A DNA stretch of 64,000 nt from Talinum fruticosum (GCA_021018815.1 JAITYX010000008.1:6570001-6634000); one strand, 5' to 3'. Shown: positions 49,420 to 61,240, counted from the stretch's first letter. Program-made: numbers and translations. Notes: a model not told the origin generated them from the letters alone.

Positions 49420-49630
49420 TTACAACAAGATAAAATAATTTAAAAAATAAAACAATTTTGATTTCATTTCATGGTTCAAATAATAAGAATTAGAATTTAT
49501 TCTATTTGTCTACCGAGAATTTAAAGAGAATATTTAACTTTCATATCTAATCCGTTAGGTATCATTTTTTAATTTAATGTTAATTTAGTATCCATTTTAA
49601 AGGGAGTTTAGAACGATTGATGTAACAAAC

Positions 49631-50585
49631 TAGGGGTGAGCGGTTCCGGATACCCTGTACCAAAACTAGGAACCTTACCCTTACCCTGTTTGACCTGGTT
49701 CTCGAATTTTAGGAACCTTACCCTTACCCTCGAGTTCCGGTTCTGAATTTTAGGAACCTTACCCTTATTCTCGGGTTCCGGTTCCGGTTCCAGGGTACCC
49801 TATTTACAACAAGATATTAAGAAATTACCTATTTTGTAATGAGAGCACCGATGAGGACGAAGCCACAAGGGAGAGTTGGGACTCGGGAGTGGGAGGAAGG
49901 AAGGAGGCGACACCAACGCCGACGAGGACCGGGAGGAGGTCAACGAGCAACAGCGAGAGAAAGGGCAGAGCAACGCGAAATGAAGGAGCAAAACAGAGCA
50001 ACACGAAATGAAGGAGCGAGAGCGGAGCAACACGAAATGAAGGAGCAGAAGCAGAGCAACGCGAAATGAAATTCGATTCGTCGAGAGAGCGGACAACGCG
50101 AGTCAACGAGCAGCAGCGAGAGAAAGAGAGAGCGGAACAATGCGAGTCAACGAGCACCAGCAGAGAGAGAGAGCGAGAGCGAGCAACGCGAGGGGAGAGA
50201 GAGCAGAGCAACGCGAGAGAGGCGAAATAAAGGAACGCGAAATGGAACAACGCGAAATGACGAGGAGGAAGGAGATTAGGGTTTCTAATAAGTTAGGCCA
50301 CACATTAGAAATTCAAAAGTAAAAATTTCATGGGCCTCAAAACTGAAAAATTTTGAAAATTTTAGTAACGTATTCGGGTGTCCACGGTTCTAGAACCCGT
50401 CTAAACGAGTTCCAGTGTCCGGTTCCGGGGTTTCATTTAGGAACCTTACCCTTACCCATTTGACGAGTTCCTAAATTTTAGGAATCTTACCCTTACCCGT
50501 TTGACCGGTTCCGATTCCAAAACCTTACCCATTTGACCGGTTTCGGTCCGGTTTCAGTGCATCCGTCGAGTCGTACTCACCCCTA
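49631..50585. mobile_element. non-autonomous hAT element with 8-bp target-site duplication
   Basis: A 955-bp element starting TAGGGGTGAGC and ending GTACTCACCCCTA, flanked on both sides by the identical octamer TAACAAAC (49623-49630 and 50586-50593). The 8-bp duplication and the TAGGGGTGA termini are diagnostic of the hAT superfamily. There is no transposase: the interior is a GC-rich purine-skewed tandem array bordered by repeated GGAACCTTACCCTTACCC motifs near both ends (49668, 49711, 49752, 50439 and about 50480). It lies just upstream of the TruB-family gene. Confidence 0.9.
49965..50071. repeat. 28-29-bp tandem array inside the hAT element
   Basis: Four units starting at 49965, 49993, 50022 and 50051, each built around GAGCAACRCGAAATGAAGGA. 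Both strands stay open over long stretches because of the composition, giving Arg/Glu-rich or Ser/Leu-rich frames with no family resemblance. Confidence 0.85.
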
Positions 50586-50741
50586 TAACAAACTAACCAA
50601 TGTCAAACCCAAGCGAATCGCTCCTTTTTTATGTATTCATCTGCTGCCAGGCCACCAAACACAAATCCGCAGCGACGGATATCGAGTTGAAAGTGTGTTG
50701 CTGAGTTTCCCAGTTGCGAGCCTGGACCGAATGAAACGGTA
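50586..50741 (+). promoter_or_regulatory. short 5' flank of the TruB-family gene, with overlapping uORF
   Basis: Only 156 bp separate the hAT element from the start codon, so the element sits in the leader or core promoter. At 50731-50742 there is a three-codon upstream ORF, ATG-AAA-CGG-TAA, whose stop shares its last A with the main ATG (TAATG). Confidence 0.65.
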
Positions 50742-53700
50742 ATGGCGGCTTCTGCTGCTGCTCAAACCCTTTCTTCCTACTTCTCTTTCTTGTGCCTCCG
50801 TTCTTCTACCCGCCTTTCTCTCTCCATATCTCTTCGACCCAACAAATGCCTGCTCTCTCTCGCCTCAATCAAGCCTTTCTCGACCCCCGCAACTCGCTAC
50901 CCACTTCAATACGAGATGATTATCTCCCGCCCTTCTTCTCAAAACTCTCGCACTCGCCTCCCTCCTCGCGCAAAACCCATTGAACCATCCGATTCTGACT
51001 CGCCCGAGTCCGACCCATCGGCAGAACTCTCGCAAGAACTGAGTTTTGAGGACTGGGTCGATAAGAAATTGACACAGAATAGCGCCGGGCATATGGATAA
51101 GGCAAAGAGGAAGTATTACAATAAGAGGAGGAAGCGGATGTATGGGTCTGATTCTGAAGACGAGGAGAGGAGGATGAGAGAGAAAAGTGAGCTTGTTGAG
51201 TTGAAGCCTGAGGTGGTTGAGCTCAGGACACTGCACAAAAGGGAAGAGGAGTTGTATTTCTATGATGCATTTGCTCTTCCTTGCGAGAAGGATAAACATT
51301 ACAAGATGGTGTATCAGTTGGAGAAGAAGTATTTCCCTGATCAATGTTTGGATAAGGCATTTCTAGCACCCGGACAATCGAATTCGAATCCCGTGAGAGA
51401 GGGGGTTGCGAAGGGGCAGAAGAAGAAGAAGGCAGCAGCAAAGAGTGAGAAGGGTGAGGAGGAGGATAATGGGTTAGTCTTTTTTGAGGAGGAGAGAGAT
51501 GAATTGGGGAAAGATGGTGGTGGTAAGGACATTACTGAGAGGAAGGTGGAGGAGTTCTTCAAGTGTTTGAAGAAAGTCCCCAATAAGAATGGTGAAGTAA
51601 GCGGTAATGTTGAGCCTTTTCTTGCGTCCAGAAGCACCGGGCTACCGCCACAGTGGGATTCTCCTGGTGGAACTGTGGTTTTAGTGAACAAGCCCAAAGG
51701 TGAGTGTTTCATGAGTTATCTAAGAACTTTTTTTCCTGTTTTTTTGGTGAGTATACATTATTTTTATCCAGAGTTTGTCTCAGTCTGTAACACCATCTAA
51801 AAGAACTTTTGATGACTAAAGAGGCTGTTTCCTAAAGACCCTAAGAGAAACCGTTAGTTAAAGCTGTGAATCAGTAATAGAAATGTGGATATAGTAATAA
51901 TGAAAGAAGAAATGCAAATCTATCCTAGTTTGTGATGTGCATATATTTTATTTTCTGAATTGACTGGATAGAAGCTGTGATTGGTTATCTTGGTAATGTG
52001 TCCTTGCTCCTGAATGTTATTTTTTGGCCTTGATGGTTCAATATATTTCTGATTTTCTATAGTTGGACGAACTGACTGTTGCAAGTACTTTAATAGCACG
52101 CAGATAGGTATGGGTAAAGACATGAGATGAAACAAAAGTGTGTAAAATCTAAACGCTTTTGACTCTTTAGAAGGAAAAGGTTAAAATAACCTGAGCATAT
52201 ATTTGGAGCTAAGTTAGGTCAAAGAAAGAAAACCACAAATTTTGTGGTTGAAAGTCGTGTCTCAATGTGTCTTAGTTTCCAAAATGCTTTTATAAATCTA
52301 TTGCTATGAATTGAATCTAGTATATTACAAAGTGGAACATACAAGGTAGAGGAGAGCAGGGAAGTTATCAGATTTTGTGTCAACATAGATCTTTTGTAGA
52401 TGTATGCTGTCTGTACAACAATTTTTGGTTGGCCATTGACCTGTAACAAGTCAACAACTTTAGTCGATTCAACTTGATTAGCGTACAGTGTAGAGATGTG
52501 GACTGTGCTGCTACATACTAGCAGTTTCTTCTGTCTCAATGAAAGCAAGTTATGACATTGAGGACCTTGTACAGCCCCCACCATATTTTGGACATTACAG
52601 TTGTGTGTGCTTTTGTCATCATAGTGTTGGCTAATATAGAATTCGGCTGCACAGGTTGGACATCATTTACAGTCTGTGGCAAGCTGCGTCGGTTGACTAA
52701 AGTGAAGAAGGTAGCTTGTTGCTATTATAATGACTCTGGACTTTTAGATATATTTCTTCTTCTAATTGTTTATCGATGCAGGTGGGACATGCTGGGACTC
52801 TTGATCCTATGGCAACTGGTTTGTTGATTGTGTGTGTTGGTAAAGCTACTAAATTGGTGGATAGGTTAGCTTATGAACCAGAAGCTACCCTTACAACTGA
52901 TAACTTGTCATGGCATATGATATAATTTATCATTTGTTTTGGTTTTTGGATAGACTTATAGTATTTTGATTCCTTCCCAGCTTTGAAGTTTTTTGTTGAT
53001 TAACACGTATTGCTGCAGATACCAGGGTATGATTAAAGGTTACAGTGGTGTATTCCGTTTGGGGAGGCAACTTCTACCTGGGATGCAGATTCACCGGTTT
53101 GTCTGATGTTCCTTCGTAGCAAATTTTCATTTTTTCTAAAAATTTCAATCCTCTAAACTTTTTTGCCTTGAAAGTCCATGATGCCGAACAAACATGTGTC
53201 CAAATAGTTGTGGTCTTATGAATTAGTTCACCCTTTTGTCTTAAATTTAAAAGGATTCTGAATTGCAGTTGATACCAGTTGGATGATCTTGTAAATTTAG
53301 ATCAGAGATGGGTGTATTTAGTTTCTTTTTGACACAAGACGAGAATTGAGAGAAAGTAACACGAGACCACATCTTCTTTTGGAAACTGGCCTAGATTTTT
53401 TGGCATTTATCCTTTGTCATTTAAGTGTGCTGTGGTTTTTTCAAGAAGGATTAAGGAGGTCATTTGAGCATGCAAGGACTAATTTTCTTGAAGATGATAT
53501 TTTGGCCTCTGGCCAGTATTACGTCCTTTGCAAACAAAACACCCTAAAATCTAGAAATCCAGAATCCATACCAAAGTAGTGTTTGCACATATTCAAATGT
53601 AGACAACCTTACAAGTAGAGAAATTAGGCCTTTTGCATTGTGGATGATGCGGAAGGTACCTAATTTGTTTCTTTTTTCAGAGGAGTCTTGTTTCAGTGAG

Positions 53701-56517
53701 ATTGAGGATATGTGCATGAGCATCAGCATTTCAGTTTTGGGATTCCGGAATCATTTCTGGCTTCAAGATTTCCTAAATTGTCGATGATTTTTGCATATTT
53801 TGTGAGCATTCAAGCTGCTCTGTTTTTGCTGCTGGCATTGTCACTCTGCATAAATGTATGTAGAACCTCTTTTGTGTTTTCAAAATAATATTCGTCCATC
53901 TAGTTGATAGGCTGTATCTGGGGGATGATGCCAATTGTTCGATCCATTCTTTCATTTCTTTGGAAGGTTTTGAAATTATTCTATCATTCAGGTAATTCAA
54001 CGTGAACCATGGGAACACATCAAGGATGAAGACATAAAAAGGACTGCTGCATCGTTTACTGGAGAGATATGGCAAGTTCCACCAATGTTTTCTGCAATTA
54101 AAGTAAGCCTTTCGCTATCCTGTCTATGATCTTTTTGAAATGGTAACAGCAACATCTGTTTCAGTAAAACTCTCACGTGTCTTGGCTTATCGAAGTGGCA
54201 GAACTATGAGCAATATAAAATAGCAAGCCCCAAGGTTTAGCTTAAATGGAGAAATGTCTTATGTATCCTAGATCCCAGCAAGAAGCTCAATCTTGTACTG
54301 GCAAGGGGTGCTAATCTAGTAGTATAGGTTTGCAGGGTGCACCTTACTGTTGCAACTAAGTTTCCAAGGGAGGTTGTGCAGTCATGGTGATGGAAAAAGT
54401 GAGAACAAATAGAGATAGATATATAGGTAGAGAGAAGGAAGGAGAGGGGGGTGCAGCCATGCAAGTGAAAGTGAAGCCGTGCGGTGGTGAGACTTAAAAA
54501 GAGGAAAGTGAGAGGGAAACAGAGGAGTGTAAAGTGATTATTTTCAGAGGCATGTTAATTGTACGACATAATTCAAGCCATCTTACCATTGTAATCAGAA
54601 CTATTTAGGTTTGATGAGGGTAAATGTGATTTTATAGTTTAAGGTAATGTTAATGGCATTGTAATCTTAATTACAATTCTTAAATGCAATCAAAGATGGT
54701 GATATAAATATCAAATACCAATGTTATTTTGTTTGCATCACATGAATCATTAGATTCAATCAAACAAGCCACTATACTACATTTCTTCAGACATCTGAAC
54801 TTATTACATTGTTTTCACTGACCTCACCCTTTTCGTTTTGATATTTTCTTTTCCATCTATCCCATCTGTATGACAGGTTGGTGGTGAAAGGATGTATGAG
54901 AAAGCCAGGAGAGGAGAAAGCATTGAACTTTCACCAAGACGAATTTCAATATTTCAGTTTGACATAGAGCGTAGCTTAGAAGACAGGTTAGTCAGAACTT
55001 CAAATTTAGTTCTGCAATTTGGAACCAGGTTCTTTGCTAGTACCTTAAGAATAGCATGAATTCCCTATATAAAGCATGCTTGAAATTCATTGTGTTGCGC
55101 AATGTTGTATTATTATCTGTTTTTTGTGGTGGTTGTTATCCTCGCAAACTTGGAATACAGTTTGTTGAATGTCCTGAGGTCCTTGCATTTTTGAAAAGAA
55201 CCCTTCTTTTTGCAATTGCATTGCTTGGGTGTTTTTGAGCATTTGGCCGCATAAATACAAATCTGTGATCTGTTATGATCTAGGCGTAGTATAATTTTAC
55301 TGTGGAGATTGTTCGTTGGGATTTATGTCCGAATGTTGTAGTAATTCCTATTAATTCATTGGAGTTTTATGTTGTCTTTACCTGTTTATGATTGGTTAGT
55401 CAGTGCAGTTTTCGTTAGACTTGCTCAACTGAATTACTGAACAAATGATTTTGGCAGTCTTATAAATTTTACTTTCTTACTGAATTTTTGATTTTGGCTG
55501 CAGACAAAATTTAATTTTTCGGGTTACCTGTACAAAAGGCACATACATCCGGTCCCTCTGTGCAGACTTTGGGAAAGCTCTTGGAAGGTGTGGCTGAATA
55601 TTTTAGTTGGTTGTGATGTCTTTGATTAGGTGAATATTATGAAATTATTAGTGGTGTTCCTAAGAATTCTCCTCTCACATCTGCAACTCTTTTTTTCATC
55701 TAGTTTCGTAGACAAACAAGTAACTTTACCTCTAGGCTCTATGATTTTCAAAAGGCTACAATCACTAAAAAAGGTAAGAAAGAGGATAGTAAGCGTGGAA
55801 TGGCGGGCCTCTTGTTGATCACCATTTGAGTTGCCTACTATTCTGGTTTATCTGAAGATGCCCTCACTGCAGTATTCATGAACTACAGTCATTCCTTTAC
55901 CTTCTGCTTTCCACCACGTCTCTCTGTTCTGTATTACTTATGAAGCTATTTGGCTGGCTAGTTTTAACAATAATTATTTTCCTGCAGCTGTGCTCATTTG
56001 ACTGCACTACGTAGAGATTCAATTGGTAAGAGTTCTTTCTCGTGAATGTCTCCAAATGGGAATTCATTGTGGGCAGTAGAGTATATTTGTTAGTATAGTG
56101 ATACTCAGGGAATGTATGTTATGACATTACATTGTAGGAATGTTGAAAGCCTTCAAAACTAAAAGATAGTGACTGATGTTTCGTTACAATTGAAAAGTAT
56201 GTCCCTAACAACGGGTCCCCTGTAATTTATTTAATGAAAAGAGGTTCAAAGTAGGGCATTGTTTTCATACCATTGTCTTTCACTTCTATCATGGGAATCA
56301 CAGTTGGTTTTAATTGAGTTTCGTTTTCTTTGGCTGTCCTTACAGTCGAAATATATGAGGGGTGTACTACAGCTAATCTATCAGCTATAATATTCCAACT
56401 TAATTTGGGGCTAATTTCTCTCCTGTTTGAACTCTTTCTGTTTCAGGGGAATTCACTGCTGGGGATGCCTTCGATTTTCAGGAGTTGGAGGACCAAATCA
56501 CAAAAGGCTACTTGTAG
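50742..56517 (+). CDS. TruB-family tRNA pseudouridine synthase (one frameshift)
   Basis: Nine exons: 50742-51699, 52655-52710, 52782-52864, 53019-53096, 53992-54102, 54877-54986, 55504-55587, 55988-56025 and 56447-56517. They give about 529 residues once one missing base is restored. The TruB domain starts near residue 305 ([16 protein letters not shown]) and has the catalytic loop [12 protein letters not shown] with Asp346, then [12 protein letters not shown] and [15 protein letters not shown]. These fit the enzyme family that makes pseudouridine 55 in the tRNA T-loop. About 300 residues precede the domain: a Ser/Arg-rich, probable organelle-targeting start, then a Lys/Glu-rich segment with [19 protein letters not shown]. 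Bacterial TruB has no such part. Exon 4 reads TTG-GGG-AGG where [14 protein letters not shown] is expected, one G short at 53061-53064; without it the frame is lost. A hAT element lies 156 bp upstream. Confidence 0.9.
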
Positions 56518-57529
56518 CGGCAGATTGTTTTGCATATGTTGCTCTACTATTATTGTGACCACCAGACTCACCAGAGCCTTCCCAAGCCCTGACGGAGTGA
56601 AAGCTCAAGTTCTAATTATGCCAGAAACACACCATTTATGTCCTCATTTTTCCTCCGGTGCTGGCAGGGGAACACTTCTTTGGGTAGCGGCGTGGTTGTA
56701 AATACGAGCGATAGAATCATACCGCTGAATGCATTACATTTGCGGGTCATGGCTTGGTGCTTGCTCGCTACATTTGCCCAAGCCCCAAGGTCCTTAGAGG
56801 CTTTCATAAGATTAGTTTTATGATCTTTCCGGAGTTTTAAGCTGTAATTGATCTGTTGTTCAGAGTAGATATTTTCCGGCCTTGGCAGTTGGCTCTGTAG
56901 CTATTCTCATTTTGAGAAATATATATATAGTGGGGGAAGCAAAATATATCTTAGACTAATTTTATGCACTTGAGCAGATATGAATTATTTCATCATGGAG
57001 ATGTTGATTTTCAAGAACATTTAAGTACATGATGGTTGAATGGTTTGTGCTTTTGAGAAGGTTATCATGGTGTTTCCTTTCTGGTTTTTTGTTGGGTGAT
57101 ATTTCAATCGGAAATGTAGTTCTTGACGCCGAACTCTAGCTGCTAAATTAAAAATTGGTTATGTAGGAATTAATTCATAGTCACTCCATAACAGAAAAGA
57201 TCGTTAATTGCTATATATAACCGTCGTTAATTGCTAATTGTTATATGCTCTCAGGCTCTGCTACTTCTAATACTAACCATCGTTAGCTAATAAACACTGT
57301 TAGTTAATTGCTAATCGTTATAGGCTCTGCTACTTCTAATACTAACCATCGTTAGCTAATAAACACTGTTAATTTATCAGTTGAAACGAACTGATCCTAA
57401 GTCCTAATCGTAGCTTAGACATAACTCGACACAAGCGACTCTGGAAAAAATGAAAATATTACGGTGAAAAAGAATTTTTAATTTTGTTAGGGACTAGACG
57501 TAGTGTTGAGCAAGAAACGGGAAAGAAAA
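56518..57529. other. intergenic, TruB 3' UTR to ATP synthase g promoter
   Basis: The first ~400 bp probably hold the TruB 3' UTR. A tandem duplication sits at 57255-57372. No other gene is seen. Confidence 0.5.
57255..57372. repeat. 69-bp tandem duplication
   Basis: Two nearly identical copies starting GCTCTGCTACTTCTAATACT at 57255 and 57324. The copies are rich in TTAGCTAATAA and GTTAATTGCTAAT motifs. Confidence 0.85.
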
Positions 57530-57600
57530 TTCTCTTATAAACCCTACTATTCTCTTCCGCCATCGGCAAAGCGAAGACGAAGAAACCTTCGACGATCTAG
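57530..57600 (+). other. 5'-UTR exon of ATP synthase subunit g gene
   Basis: CT- and GA-rich leader ending GACGATCTAG|GTATTATT, followed by a 434-bp intron whose acceptor TTTGTAG at 58034 lies 12 nt before the ATG. The 5' limit is an estimate. Confidence 0.6.
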
Positions 57601-58046
57601 GTATTATTCCTCTATTCTCCACCCCTGATTTCTTCTACTTCTTATCCTTAATGAATCACACCGAATCCTTAGTTTTTCCGGCCGCTAAGTACACTGCTTA
57701 TGATTCGATGTGGGTGGTCTTTCTTGGCTTTGCAATACTGATTTTTAGAGCTATAATTTTTGGGTTTGTGGGAGATTTTTGTGGATATTGTTGATTTCAA
57801 AAGGGTATACTAAAATGCTGTATGTAATTGTGTTGACTGGGTTTGAAATTTGAGGGAATTGATGTGAAATTGGGGAATTTCATAGAGATTTTAGATAAAA
57901 TATCCTTATCAAAAGAAGATTTTAGAGAAAATATCTCTGGTTGGTATGATCAGTATTGCTGAATTTTATCGAGATTTCATTCAATTTGTGGAATGGCGAT
58001 GCATAATCTTGTGTTTAATGTACTCATTTTGTAGGGTTTTGGTACA

Positions 58047-59950
58047 ATGGCGGCAAGGATACGCCAATTGCAATCAAAGGCTTGTCAGGCTACCCAGTTC
58101 CTCTCTAAACATGGGAATTCCTACTACAAGCAGGTGGTCGAGGAAAACAAGCAGTACATTCAAGAGCCGCCTAATGTTGAGACATGCAATCGTTTGGCGA
58201 AGCAGTTGCTCTACACTCGCCTTGCCAGGTTGGTTTTTATCGAGTAGAATAGCAGTCATTGATATCACTGCTTCGGGAGTCTTAGACTTATTCCGGTTGT
58301 CCTTTGTTTGTCCAGAATGTGGTTTGCCTAGCATTACTATGCCTTCAATGTGCTGTATTTTGTTTCATGGTTTTGTGCGTTTGGGATGGTTTTGACCAAA
58401 AAGATGTTGCGTTTATTTTGGGTATGAAATGCTTCTAAGATAGGATATTTCATTGGTGAGATCAGATGAGCACACTCAAACTGTGTAATTTAAACAATAG
58501 CACGATTGTTGGACTGGAAGTAGGGGCCCATGGATCTCAAGTGACAGCCCCCTAATCTGCCTTTATCGCCGATATCACTTCATGTTGTTTTGTCCAAGAC
58601 CCATGACTCTTCCTTGATCCTTGACATCACTAATTTTCTGCACGTGGAGTCGGCATTGTTGTTACGATTTGGCTAGAGGAGACAGTTCTATGGGGCTGTA
58701 GTCACTGGAAGCAAAAACCAAATGTCCTTGTTAGTTGTTTATTATGGTTGCTGTAAAACTGGTCATCTCCTTCCTGCACTGCTGCACTGGTCACTGTCCC
58801 CACCCCTGGCTCTTCTTTATCCATTCCAGGAATGGTGGTGGCCTGGCGCTGGGCCTTTGGCGCCCCAGTATGTGTGTCTGAGAGGAAGGAAGCAGGCGGC
58901 GAGGATAGGAGTGAAGGTGGTGACTGTGGGCAATTTATGAGGGTGGGGAATGCAGGGACACAAGACGTCACTGTCAAGAAAGGGGGAGAGGTGGATGATG
59001 CAGCAATGATGGTAAAATAGTGAATCTAGTGATGGTGAAAAAGGGAGGGGGTAGCAGCAGTGTTAGAGGGTGGAGAAAGGGAAGGGGGAGACTCAGAAGA
59101 GAAGTGAGGAGTTGAGATCAGTAAATTGGAGATGTTGTGAGAAGAGAATGTTGACGGGGTGGTTCTGCTCTATGAACTAGCCAAACATTAACAATGAAAA
59201 TGGAGGGTAAGGGGATAGTTCCCTTTTTCATGGGTTTTTCTAATCTTATTCCTATTCATTCTCTTCATCAATTTCTTTCCTCTGACCCTCTTGAATTGCA
59301 CTGGCCGTATCTAGTGACTGACAAGGAAGAAAATTCTTTTCATCTAAGATTTCATTTCTTTTGGGCACATATTATTAAGTTAACCTTAGACAGTAGCATT
59401 TAAGGTTGTATAAGCGTAATTTATTTAACCTGTACATTAGCATATGGCTTCTTATCCCATCAGCAGTGTGCTGGTTGATATTGAAGCATACACTTAAGTC
59501 ACTTATGCATGTACATTTGGTAGAATTGCTTTTTTTGAGGGGGGAGGTGAAACTAATTATATGGGAAATTACTATATATGTGTGGCTTATGCCTTGGTTA
59601 TCTACAATTCCCAGTGCTGTTGAATTTTAAATGTTGCAATTTGCAACATGCTTTCCTCCAAACTTCACATGTGTGCATGTTACCGATCTTTAAAGAAACC
59701 TAATAATGTTTCTGTTTTTTTGGTTGAATCATCGACATATTTGATTGGGTGTTTTCATGGCAGCATTCCGAGTCGCTATGAAGCATTATGGAAGGAAGTT
59801 GATCAAGTGAAGCAGCTCTGGAAGAACAGGCGTGATCTCAAAGTGGAAGACCTTGGACTCGTGACTTTATTTGGATTGGAGTGCTTTGCATGGTACTGTG
59901 CTGGAGAAATCGTTGGACGAGGATTTACAATCACTGGCTACAAAGTCTAG
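58047..59950 (+). CDS. mitochondrial F1Fo-ATP synthase subunit g
   Basis: Two coding exons, 58047-58228 and 59764-59950, joined in a split Ser codon, giving 122 residues, the usual length of the plant protein. Subunit g is a small inner-membrane subunit of the Fo part that helps dimerise ATP synthase and shape cristae. The N-terminal half has SKACQATQFLSKHGNSYYKQ and the conserved NKQYIQEPPNVE. The C-terminal half has SIPSRYEALWKEVD, then the single membrane segment LVTLFGLECFAWYCAGEIVG with a GxxxG-like end, and finishes FTITGYKV. The frame is intact. Arabidopsis has three such genes, and the conserved words LFGLECFAWYCAGEI make the call firm. The 1.5-kb intron has no recognisable gene. Confidence 0.95.
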
Positions 59951-60252
59951 TTTGGATTCCATGAGATGATTTCCTCTTCCTCCCGTGCAAGTTGGGATCT
60001 TTAAATTCTTTTTTTGCTTCCAGTGCCAGTACTTAGTTACGCTCATTTTGGGAGATTCTAGACATAAATGAGAACTTGTGTAGAATGGGGGTTAGAGGAA
60101 CAAAGTCGAATTCCTTACCCGCCTCATCTCACCCATACTGTGGTATAAAGTTGATTATGATTACTCCTGCTAATTGTCTTCAGATAGTGATTTTGAATGA
60201 GATGCTATGCTGCACACCACTGTGTTCATCAGGTTCAGATGTCAACTAATTG

Positions 60253-60378
60253 TTGCAGGATGAATATAGACGATGTACTGGTCTAGTTTTTTTTTACTGC
60301 ATTGCACCTAAATTTCTTGCAGGACGAATATAGACAATGTACTGGCCTAGTTTTTTGACTGCATTGCACCTAAATTTC
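60253..60378. repeat. 64-bp tandem duplication
   Basis: Two copies starting TTGCAGGA at 60253 and 60317 and ending GCACCTAAATTTC, with a few differences and a shorter T run in the second. Confidence 0.85.
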
Positions 60379-60852
60379 GGGTTGAAGTACGGTCTACAAT
60401 ACAAAGGTTACAAGAAGTTTGCCAATAACCTGGTGTAAAGCCTTTGTTCATTTCAAATGTGATGGATATCAAGTGCATCTCACTGATTAGAAGATAGCAT
60501 TTTGAGGAATCGCGTCTAATTTTGCAGTGTTGATGGCGAAAGAAGTAGGAAGTTTTCATGCTTAAAGAGAAAACTTGACCGTGCATTTACAATGACAAAA
60601 AAATTTATGTCCTATCCTCTTCTCGATCTGAGTCGGAGTTCTATCTTCTTCTGAATTAGAGTCGGAGTGCTTTGACAATGACAAATTGATGTCCTTTCTT
60701 CGTCTCAAATCTGAGTCAAGTGGCTGTGCCTCTCCTTCGCTCCCTTGCCTGGTTATCCGACACTTACAATCTTAGATAGTCATGTCATACCTTGTAGGGT
60801 TGTAGACCTCACTTCAAGTCGGAGCTTCGAATGCTATAGCGACATAGAGTTT

Positions 60853-60965
60853 CACCGCATGTTATTTCAGCATTGACAAGATCTCAGAGAATGAAATCGA
60901 ACAATGAATTCACCACATGTTCTTCAGTATTGACAAGATCTCGGAGAATGAAATCGAACATTGAG
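60853..60965. repeat. 58-bp tandem duplication
   Basis: Two copies starting CACCRCATGTT at 60853 and 60911 and sharing ATTGACAAGATCTC and GAGAATGAAATCGAACA. Confidence 0.85.
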
Positions 60966-61154
60966 ATTCGTATCTTTGTGACATAATGTTGTTGATTGAA
61001 ATTAGGTTACCATATTTTCAATCAACTCTTTGATTGGATTTTAAACAATAGCATTGAGTATTGCTGTTGTCTGTCCAAACCGCAGAATAATTTGGACGGT
61101 CCAGCTTAAAGTTCTCACAACAATCATGATGAGATCACAAATCTAATTCACTTT

Positions 61155-61161
61155 AAAAAAA
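61155..61161 (-). terminator. RNA polymerase III terminator of tRNA-Lys
   Basis: A run of seven T on the minus strand, six bases past the tRNA 3' end. Confidence 0.8.
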
Positions 61162-61167
61162 CAAGGT

Positions 61168-61240
61168 CGCCCACCGTGGGACTCGAACCCACGACCACAA
61201 GGTTAAGAGCCTTGCGCTCTACCGACTGAGCTAGACGGGC
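61168..61240 (-). tRNA. tRNA-Lys (anticodon CUU)
   Basis: A 73-base cloverleaf with no intron. The acceptor arms GCCCGTC and GGTGGGC pair with two G-U pairs. The D arm is GCTC...GAGC, the anticodon stem CAAGG/CCTTG closes the loop CTCTTAA with anticodon CTT, and the T arm contains GGTTCGAGTCCC. The discriminator is G. Upstream, an AAACAAGCAA stretch supplies the CAA motif typical of plant tRNA genes, and a T7 run follows. It is a nuclear cytosolic tRNA gene by structure. Confidence 0.97.

Larger units (their letters stand above)
45426..49622. other. AT-rich intergenic region
   Basis: Upstream of SUVH9-like copy B and of the hAT element. It includes a MITE at 47582-47753, a (TAA)n microsatellite at 49369-49419 and a GTCATGTTTGGTT-type motif near 48946 that may mark another decayed element. 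No coding sequence is supported; the longest frames are short and unrecognised. Confidence 0.5.
59951..61154. other. intergenic with two short tandem duplications
   Basis: Starts with the ATP synthase g 3' UTR. It contains the tandem pairs at 60253-60378 and 60853-60965, listed separately, and a loosely repeated TCTGAGTCGGAGT motif around 60630-60720. No gene is supported. Confidence 0.5.

Noticed and set aside
48946..49510. possible additional MITE starting GTCATGTTTGGTT
   Set aside because: The left end looks right but no matching right end could be fixed because of AT-rich low-complexity sequence.
49800..50303. Arg- or Ser-rich frames on both strands
   Set aside because: They come from the purine-skewed tandem array inside the hAT element; no start context or conserved product.
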